Source: Ophiodon elongatus (lineage: Eukaryota > Chordata > Actinopteri > Perciformes > Hexagrammidae). Taken from it: a DNA stretch of 64,000 nucleotides. The notes beneath the pieces are model-generated. The model was not told where the DNA came from. It ran no database searches and saw only the letters and a list, made by a program, of their open reading frames with translations. The stretch is taken from the NCBI GenBank assembly GCA_016806645.1, contig JACSYO010002017.1, positions 527,501 through 591,500 of the forward strand, given 5' to 3'. Below, one piece after another: positions 56,052-64,000 of the stretch. The position numbers were made by a program, and so were the translations under genes. How positions within the stretch are numbered: position 1 is the first letter of the stretch; each line of letters starts with the position of its first letter.

Positions 56052-58753
56052 ATGGAGAGCTTCAACCTAATAACAGCTTTGCTTCTCAGCAGCCTCAGTA
56101 AGTACCGATATTTTAATTATCCTGATTAGCAAATACTATTTTAATCTCTATGTTATCCAGAAACCCAACTTTATTTTTTTTTTTTACAAATTGGTGGTAT
56201 TGGTCTAATTTAGGTGTTTTGAGGTTTCATAGCTGAGGAGTAAATCTCTTGTTGTCTCTGCGGTCTGTTTCAGGCTGGATCTCTGTCTCTGTGTCTGAGT
56301 CTCAGACTGTGGAGCTCCAGTCCGGTGAAGAAGTCACATTGCTGTGCACCAACATTTCCAGCAATCCAACTCAGACAGAGTGGTTCAGACTGACCAACAG
56401 AACCAAGCTCAGCTGCATCTCCTCCATGTACGGGTTTGAAGGCGAAGCTACGCTCTGTGTTGGATCTCGACATGGATTTGAAATGAGCTCCGACATGTCC
56501 ACTGTCTTTCTTAAGATCAAGCGAGTGGATTTATCTGACTCTGGACTGTATTTCTGTGGATTCTACATGAAACAACACACAGTCTTTACCAGTGCAACAC
56601 ATTTGATCGTTCAAGGTAAGATTGTAGTTCTCATCATATTCACAGTATATCTCAAATATATTGTTTGGAAAAAGCGCAAAGAGAAAAGAAAATATGTGTG
56701 ATATTTATTATTACATCAACGTGTTTTTTTGTTAGGTAATGGTGAATCTGACGGTGGAATGGATTTTAAGATCGAGAGTAAGGTTCTCCTTTTTCTCTGT
56801 GCAAGTCATCACAGGGCCAGTAATTCAAATTTTAACCATAAAAAACTGTCTAATATGAGTTTTCTTGTAGAGGAGCCTGATGGAATGATAAACCTAATGA
56901 GTATGATCCTGGCCGGTCTGACTGTTTTCCTCACTATAGTCGTCATTGTTCTGGCCGTTAAAATCGGGAAACTTCAGACAGGTACAATATATTTATATTG
57001 TGTTGCACATGATGGACAATTCCAAAGCACGATATATGTATATATCAGTAATAATTAACTAATAACACTTTTGTTTTTTGCTTTTTAGCTGTGAATGACA
57101 AACCGCAGCCAGAAAGAAACAAGGTGAACCAACTCATTACCATAACTAAACTGTGTGTTGTTGTTTTAAGTTGGCATTTTAACACATGATTAGTCTGTTA
57201 ATGACCTTTGTCCCGAGCTGCTGCACATGGCATCAAACAGAAAATAGTCCTCCTTTACCTCAAATTAAAATGATTAGGACTTTTTCTGCATGTCTTACAA
57301 GTACGGTTTTCTGACGTCTCCCCAACAGGCTCTTGGGTTATTCATAATGGCGACTCATAGCGGCTCAGCTAGTGTTTATGCACTGCACCTCATACTCCGT
57401 GCCATAAGAATATAAAAACAATGTTGAGAATCTGGAAGAGCCGACGCACGCCAGGGCGGAGGGGGGTTGAGAACGCTGGTGCAATAGAAATTTATGAACA
57501 AATATAAATTGAAGTATTATTTAAAAGTTTTCTGAATCTGCTCTTTTGATTTACAGAATATGATTTGATAGGGCAAACACTGCCAGAGGTATTAAGTGTT
57601 CAGACAATGTGTAAATAATATAACAATTATTTAACTATAGCAAGTTTTGTCTTTAGGCTTTTGGGGTGTATCTATAGTAATAACAACGGTCCAAATTATT
57701 TTCAATTTCATAAAAAACGCTTCAATTTTTCTTGAGGGAGGAACCTCAAACCCAATATCTCCTCGTAGCTTTTTTTCACTGTAGAAATCAGAACGTGTCT
57801 CTTTATCCTGCTGCATAAAATGTTCGAGCATCCTGACTGAGACTCTGCTCCTAAAACCTGAATGAATAGCTCACCCTGTCCGACTGCCTGGTGTTGATTC
57901 CACGCTACAGACATCGTGTGATATATCATAGAATGATACTATAGGCCACAAATGACACAGGAAAGCACTTAAAGTATTAACACTACAGGTAAATATACAA
58001 ACACACCACCTTAACCCTGTAATTTTTCAGTTGGAATATTATGGGTACTTTATAGGCGTACTATAGAAGATGCATAACCCAAGTATAATAATATAACAGT
58101 AATATCACAACTGATTATGACTGACACAGTATAACGTGCTTAACGAAATAATAAATAAGTAGAAATAAGTAGTATGACATTGCTGATACCAGCTGATACA
58201 CACGCCAACATGTGAATACGGGGAGTACTGGCACTTTTTTCACCTTCAAGCACTTGTTCTTCAAGCGATGTTGTTGAATACAGTTACGAACAACAAACCA
58301 AAATTTTAATATAACCATTGTAGGGTGTAGCAATTTTAGTTCTGTCGATGACCTTTTGTCATTCAATGTGGCCATATGTCCTCCTGTTGTTTGAACAACC
58401 TCGGTTTCTATCACTGAACTGATTTCTTCTTTGTTTTAATCATTGTGCCAGACAGCGGGAATTTTAATAAAAATCATGTTTTTAGCATTTTGAAGACTTA
58501 GCTTTACTAGGGTTTACACTCATATTAGTTTAAATGATCCCTTTGTTGAAAACCCCACAAATCTATCAATTTTACGATGTTTTGTTAAACTCAGATTGTG
58601 TGTGATACAGCGTGTGACTCTGATTTACAGGATCTGAGCTCAGATGACCTGAACTACGTCGCTCTAAGTTTCCAGGTGAAACCAAAAAGAAGCCACAGGC
58701 CTGCATGCAAGAGAGAAGTGGAGCCAAATGTTGTGTATGCTGCTACCAGATAG
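56052..58753 (+). CDS. single V-domain ITIM receptor K (not NITR)
   Basis: Exons: 56052-56097 (leader MESFNLITALLLSSL), 56274-56615 (one V-set domain), 56736-56777 (stalk), 56871-56981 (stalk plus TM), 57089-57123 (linker) and 58631-58753 (tail, TAG), about 232 residues in phase. V: WISVSVSES, EEVTLLC, TEWFRL, extra cysteines in LSCISS and TLCVGS, and DLSDSGLYFCGFY. It has no J-like FGxG and no I domain, so it falls outside the NITR plan. TM: MILAGLTVFLTIVVIVLAV, uncharged. Tail: canonical ITIM LNYVAL and a distal VVYAAT. AATAAA at 58841-58846. A type I inhibitory Ig-superfamily receptor, possibly from a CD300/CMRF35-like fish expansion; the exact family is uncertain. Confidence 0.75.
57124..58630. 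other. long last intron of gene K
   Basis: AT-rich. A possible small exon at 57557-57590 ends in a good donor, but reads a stop in the required phase. No other feature. Confidence 0.45.
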
Positions 58754-58849
58754 ACTAAGGGGGCAACTGGAACTGATGCTTAATTATATTAATCTGCTGG
58801 TGTGGTTTTGTTTGGGTATTTAGTGGAAGAAGCCACTGGCAATAAATAC

Positions 58850-59435
58850 ATTTTGAATAATCATTCTATATTTTCTCGCTCGTGTTTCTTTCTGTCTCTC
58901 AGTCAAAGTGTCTGTACTTCTTATTTTGTGTGAGAGGAAAAAGAGTGTGCTTAATGTGTGATGGAGGAGGAGTCAGAAAGGACACTGACTTTGTTTTGTG
59001 GCGGGAGCGACGTAAACATCACTTGTTTGACAGGAAGAGACAGCAAAGTGTGGTTTGATAATCACTGAGGTTATAACAATTTGAAGTCACAGCTCTGTGG
59101 AAACTATGAGGGGATGGTGAGAACACTGACCAAACTAGCTGCAGCTTTTAGACTTCTGTGAGAAATAGTGGAGAGAGAAAGATAACAAAAGAATAATCCA
59201 GCCAACCGGCGGTTGCCAAACACTGACAAGTTTACATGCACAAAATATTCCGGTGTCTGCCATTATTCTGAAAAACAGATAATATTCCTACTAAACTTTT
59301 TCCACAGCTAAAGAACATTAAAAGTCCACTAATATACCTGTTTACATGCAGCTGTGCATACTCAGATTAACGGAACACGCCCTCCATGATGTTTTATTAT
59401 GATTATTGCACATATCTAAAAACATGTTGATAGCT
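58850..59435. other. intergenic, nothing recognised
   Basis: Purine-rich and AT-rich sequence downstream of K. No gene or repeat copy. Confidence 0.4.
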
Positions 59436-59727
59436 ATTCAATTCAATTCAATTCAATTTATTTTTGTATAGCCCAAAATCACAAATTATAAATTTGCCTC
59501 AGAGAGCTTTACAATCTGTACACACTGACATCCTCTGTCCCAGAACCTCTCATCGACTCAGGAAAAACTCCCCCAAAAAACCCTATCAACAGGGAGAAAA
59601 ATGGAAGAAACCTTCAGGAGAGCAGCAGAGGAGGATCCCTCTCCCAGGATGGACAGAGTACGAAAATAGATGTCATGTGTACAGAATGAACAGCATAACA
59701 GAGTTACAACACGTTGAATTCACATGA
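59436..59727 (-). mobile_element. L2 3'-UTR fragment, 5' truncated
   Basis: Starts with (ATTCA)n and is the close reverse complement of 39371-39657: 'gcccaaaatcacaaatta', 'acatcctctgtcccagaacc' and 'ccctctcccaggatggacag' all match. It is the 3' end only, inserted on the minus strand. High similarity suggests the same subfamily as the 35-39.6 kb element. Confidence 0.88.
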
Positions 59728-60600
59728 CAGAAATGATTCATGTAATAGTAGCAGCTATGTCTTTCATAATTTCATGACAACAATTGCATCTCTACCTCAG
59801 CCCTGCAAACTGTGGGCTAGTTGGTTTGTGTACAACGCGCAAAGCTGGCCTAGTATAAACAGGCAAGAGGCAGAGTGTCTCAAAACTGATTTAAAAAAAG
59901 CAAACTGGTGAAACGCTTATTCCGAATGTGCTGTGTACACGTCCAAAGATATCGGCATAACCCCGTCCTAATCTAGAAATGCTACATTAAAAAAAATCCA
60001 AAAGCAATATGCTGTTTACATGACCCGCATCAAATATTTTGTCCATTTAAATGTAGTAAATAGTCATGTTTCCATTCAATTGTCAAGCAAATTTTAAGAG
60101 AACTTTTTAAGTATTGACATTTTTTTATGAAAGTGACATTTACATTTACTGGTTTTAAGTGAATAAACTAGTTTGGTCAGAAGTTGGTGGCATGGGCTAC
60201 GAGTTACACACGTCTCAGTTTACGCCAGTAAAAAGAGTAGAAGAAAGGCGTTTACATATCGCATTTAGCACATCAAGTCTTTTTCTACAAAGGCAAAAAA
60301 ACACCTCAAACAGGCATAAAAAACATGAATTTTGTTGTTTCCATACAGGGCTTCTAGTGATACTTTAAAATGTGCATAAAAATATGTGTATGGAAACAGG
60401 GCTATTGTCTGTATGAGTCGAGGTATTACATGAGTCTCCAAGAACAAAACTTTCCTGAGCTTAAATATGTGCAAAGGCAATGCGTTTCATTGGCAGGTCT
60501 GAGTGAGTGGCAAGATGAAAAACAGAAGACACCCGCCTCTCTAATCTCTTTCATAAGAGCTCAGTGGTACAAACTATCCCTGCAGTGACATGATTGAACA
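59728..60600. other. intergenic, upstream of L
   Basis: No gene. The stretch just before L ('gagtgagtggcaagatgaaa', 'acacccgcctctctaa') resembles the region before fragment M at about 63475-63520. Confidence 0.45.
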
Positions 60601-60605
60601 AAACA

Positions 60606-61530
60606 ATGAGGACCTCGATCACAGCTTTACTTCTCTGCAGCCTCAGTAAGTACAGCACTTCATGTGACCAGCAACCCACCAGAATTTAATACTGGCAAAT
60701 TAGAACTGTTGTTGTTGTTTTATTACAGTGACTGTTGCATCAGCGATAAATCTCTTGTTGTCTCTGCGGTCTGTTTCAGGCTGGATCTCTGTCTCTGTGT
60801 CTGAGTCTCAGACTGTGGAGCTCCAGTCCGGTGAAGAAGTCACACTGCTGTGCACCAACATTTCCAGCAATCCAACTCAGACAGAGTGGTTCAGACTGAC
60901 CAACGGAACCAAGCTCAGCTGCATCTCCTCCATGTACGGGTTTGAAGGCGAAGCTACGCTCTGTGTTGGATCTCGACATGGATTTGAAATGAGCTCCGAC
61001 ATGTCCACTGTCTTTCTTAAGATCAAGCGAGTGGATTTATCTGACTCATGGCTGTGATCCTGGCCGGTCTGACTGTTTCCCTCACTATAGTCGTCATTGC
61101 TCTGGCTGTTAAAATCAGGCAACTTCAGAAAGGTACAGCTGATATCACAAGTTGTAACAGACAAATCAACGGCAAATCATTTTGTCAGTGATGCCGAACT
61201 AATCCGGCTTATCTTTTGTTTTGTATAGCTGCTGATGAGGAGCTGCATCCTAAAAGAAACAAGGTAAAGTATTCGTTATTCTGGCCAACCTTTAATGTTG
61301 GTGTGAATAGTAGTCACCAGTACAGCTTCTGTGCTGGCTTCTGCAAAACGTAGTTACGGTGTGCATGTGATACAGTATTTGACCGTAAATACTTTATTGA
61401 TTTACAGGAACTGAGCTGTGAGGAGCTGAACTCTGCAGAGCGGCGGTTCCTTCCAAAGTCAATAAGAAGCAGGAGGCCGGCCCCCGGAAGAGAAGTGGAG
61501 ACTCACGTGATTTATGCTGCCAGCATATAG
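60606..61530 (+). pseudogene. V-domain receptor L, paralogue of K with V-to-TM deletion
   Basis: The leader exon, 60606-60645 (MRTSITALLLCSL), and the V exon from 60780 are normal. At about 61047 the V frame (DLSDS) jumps straight into the TM coding region (ILAGLTVSLTIVVIALAV, to 61132), removing the second framework cysteine, the end of V, an intron and the stalk. The join is out of frame and stops at TGA (61055-61057). The linker exon 61229-61263 and tail exon 61408-61530 survive. In the tail the ITIM tyrosine is replaced (LNSAER where K has LNYVAL), leaving only VIYAAS. From 60747 to 61047 it differs from K (56241-56541) at just two bases. Confidence 0.85.
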
Positions 61531-61539
61531 ACTCTGTAG

Positions 61540-63459
61540 AGCTGATGCTTTATCGTGTTAATCTAGTTCCTGTACTTGTGGTCAGTTTTTGTCGTTTTGT
61601 CTCAGTCTTTCTGTTGTGCTCTCTGCAAAATGTCTCTGTCTAAATTACTCATATGGAGAGTGAGATAAGAATCATCGCTTCACAGGAAGAGATGACAACT
61701 AACACAAATGTCAGGAGGCCTCTAAAGTCAAAGCTTTGTAGCAAAGTATAAAAAGGAGAAAACTGCAAACTGACCTGCTTGTTTTTAAATAAAATAAGGC
61801 TCTGTATTTGTACAGAATGAAAATGAGTTTAAAAAAAAAAGAAGAAAAAATAATTCTCCATGAAGGCTTCAGCCATGACCAACAACTTCAACTGACTTGT
61901 TGTTTTCAAAGACCAACAATAAAAAAAAGGTGTCATCACTTCCCTAGTGGCCATTTTACAAGCTATGTTGTACAGTATAGTGTTTTATATCCAGCGACCA
62001 ACAGCAACTGCATACATTTCTGCTATAGTAGACATGCAGGGTAATCAGCGTATTAAGGTCACTTTGTCTAAGATCTCATTTTGTTTAAATATTAAAGTAA
62101 TTGTATTGTTTTCTTTTCATTGCGGTACACTGTATTTTTCCCTATTTGACTGGATATGCTGACCTTTAAAGATTTTAGACTCTATTGTAAACTGACGAAT
62201 GTACAGTGTGAAAAATACAAAGGGGTAGCTTTCTGCCCTGGCTGTGTTTGCATACACATGTGGTCAACAACAAATCTTGTGCCTCCTCCCCCACTGCCCC
62301 CCCTGTCATTTTCCACTGCGGTGAAAACGTTGTGTATCTGCGAAAGCCACAGGAAGACTGGTCTTCAATTCTCTCTGCAATAAAACCACAAGCAAACAAA
62401 AGCGTTAATACTTTCTCTAAAAATATGAACAGACTTTTAGAATAAGGCAGAATCTCAACCTCTTCTCAAACTGTCCCCTTCTTTGCCGACGACACTGACC
62501 AATTTTCTCAAACTCATTTTGCTCTTCCACTAATTCGCATCAGCATCCTGCTTGCAGAAAAAGGGCGTGCAGCCTCATACTTGCACGGCCAGATGACAGG
62601 GTCTTCCTCATTTAGCTGAGAATCCTACAAATGTACTTCACAGGTCAACAGATACTCTGAAAAACTAAAATCTGAATTTTGTTGGGAGGCATTTTGTGGT
62701 CAGTCTCCTCTTCAATCAAATAAAGCAAAATGTTGAGAGCCATGTGACCATGTTTGTAGTGATGTGTATTTGGTTTCACTTGAGTCCCTGGTGATCTAGC
62801 AGTTGTAAAGGGTGAATTGGACGCCACTCAAAACACAACGTCTACCGTTAGGGCCCTCAAATGACTGTACAATTCTCTTCTATTTGGGGATTCCCAAACA
62901 GCTTCTTTCAGAGTCTTTCTCAAAAAAAAAGTCTGGAAGATGGCGATACAGCAAGAGCCTCATCAATGTAGAGTAAAGAGAGAAACTCACAAGAACAGAG
63001 CAGGACTGTCTTCAATTTATCAACATGGAGGAGGATTTTTTTTTTTGTGTGCATTACAACAAACAGAGCGACAGCAAACCAGCAAACAAGGAGACGTTTA
63101 GTAAAATGTGGTCAAAGTTAAAAGGAGATCCAGAGGACATTAGGAACAAAGGAATGTCTCTGTTAGCCTGCTTCGAATAAAAGATACTGTGACAAGTTCC
63201 TCTTCCTGTATTTTTGTATGCTAAGACAGTCAGTATTAATATGAAGATATATTTTAATTTCATCTGCGTTCAGTGTAGAGTTTGGTCCTCAACATTTGAC
63301 GTTGCATTTGACCCAGTAGCATCTGGTATCGGTTTGCATCATTCTCCCTACATTTTTACCAACGAGCACTAAAACATCAAGCAGACAGGCGAAGAACACC
63401 TCGGGGTCAATGTCAAATCGCTGCCCCTAAAACAGAGTACTATGAGTGAGTGGTATGGT
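61540..63459. other. intergenic, nothing certain
   Basis: Several A-runs and C-rich patches. The open frames near 62156-62445 have no domain. No gene. Confidence 0.4.
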
Positions 63460-63464
63460 AGGTT

Positions 63465-63789
63465 AATGTGTGGTCAGTGATCGGCAAGATGAACATAGAA
63501 AACCCCGCCTTCCTCTTTAACCTTCCTGCCTGGAGCGCAGCTATTTTAAGCTCCATTGCAGTAAGACAATCATACTCATTCCTCCATGTACAGTTCCATT
63601 GAGCCTGCTTCATTCTGCAATGGGGTTGAAAGTGGCAAATATGAAATGACAGCCAACATGTCCACTGCCTTTTTCAAAATCAAGTACGTGGATTTGTCTG
63701 ACTCTGGTCTGTATTTTTGTGGATTTCACATAAGCAGATACACAGTACACATTTGGGATGATAGAATGCCTGAAAAACATGACAATTGA
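63465..63789 (+). pseudogene. V-domain fragment M, K/L family
   Basis: From about 63574 the sequence reads SSMYSSIEPASFCNGVESG and then STAFFKIKYVDLSDSGLYFC and GFHISRYTVHI. This is the second half of a K-type V domain (compare STVFLKIKRVDLSDSGLYFC). The first half with the first framework cysteine and the leader are missing; only a promoter-like stretch (about 63475-63520) similar to that of L precedes it. After HIW the frame continues without a clear splice donor. A broken copy. I see no TM or tail in the remaining 200 bases, though downstream exons could lie beyond the window. Confidence 0.65.
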
Positions 63790-64000
63790 AAAAAATATTT
63801 ATATATATCCTGTAGTGCCGACATCCTAGTTACTATCTAATAGTCTTCATCATTCTAAAACCATAACGAAACAACTGTTGAGGACGATTTATTTTCACTT
63901 CTTCCACCTAAAAAGAGACAAAAGTTGTTGAATGTTATCTTTTCTTACATGAAATACATAGGTATGGTAGGAATTTGGCGTAAACAGCATTACAAATCTT

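Noticed and set aside
57557..57590. Possible extra cytoplasmic exon of gene K
   Set aside because: Good splice borders, but the required phase 0 gives AAT ATG ATT TGA. The flanking exons join in frame without it.
1..64000. CRISPR arrays, prokaryotic operons, rRNA or tRNA genes
   Set aside because: None seen. Intron-containing genes and LINE/SINE content mark a vertebrate nuclear genome; the tRNA-like boxes belong to SINEs.

Overview
This window looks like germline DNA from a ray-finned fish, most likely a percomorph teleost. It holds a cluster of novel immune-type receptor (NITR) genes. NITRs are ray-finned-fish immunoglobulin-superfamily receptors with an ectodomain of one V domain and one I (V/C2-like) domain. 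Intron-rich genes, GT-AG splice sites, polyadenylation signals and fish-type retroelements (RTE/Rex3-like, L2/Maui-like, tRNA SINEs) support this. I cannot name the species.

Layout. 3.3-4.8 kb: a divergent NITR with ITIM (gene A). 6.2-6.8 kb: a collapsed NITR relic (B). 8.3-10.4 kb: NITR C. 10.6-14.0 kb: an RTE-type LINE with a 13-bp target duplication. 16.0-17.9 kb: NITR D. 20.0-22.4 kb: a SINE and a rearranged RTE copy. 22.8-24.4, 26.3-27.8 and 30.3-32.2 kb: NITRs E, F and G. 35.1-39.7 kb: an L2 LINE. 39.8-42.3 kb: a decayed NITR-like gene (I) with a SINE inside its V exon. 45.1-47.7 kb: NITR H. 52.8-54.3 kb: NITR J on the minus strand, with an arginine inside its membrane segment. 56.0-58.8 kb: a single-V-domain ITIM receptor of another family (K). 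60.6-61.5 kb: its broken paralogue (L). 63.5-63.8 kb: a V-domain scrap (M).

Genes C to H share one plan: a 55-nt leader exon, one exon carrying V plus I, a TM exon, a short linker exon, and a last exon with a membrane-proximal ITIM (LHYAAL type) and a distal CVYSSV-type tyrosine motif. Their I domains are almost interchangeable while their V domains differ widely, as expected when ligand-binding parts diversify and the rest is homogenised. Each also carries a CCAATCAAAC box about 70 bp upstream of the ATG. These genes should encode inhibitory receptors of cytotoxic or NK-like cells. Gene J looks like the activating counterpart, and K is a second inhibitory family. Gene symbols are generic because lineage numbers cannot be assigned without alignment.

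Exon coordinates were worked out by eye from splice-site phase and sequence comparison among paralogues. No alignment, database search or transcript data were available.
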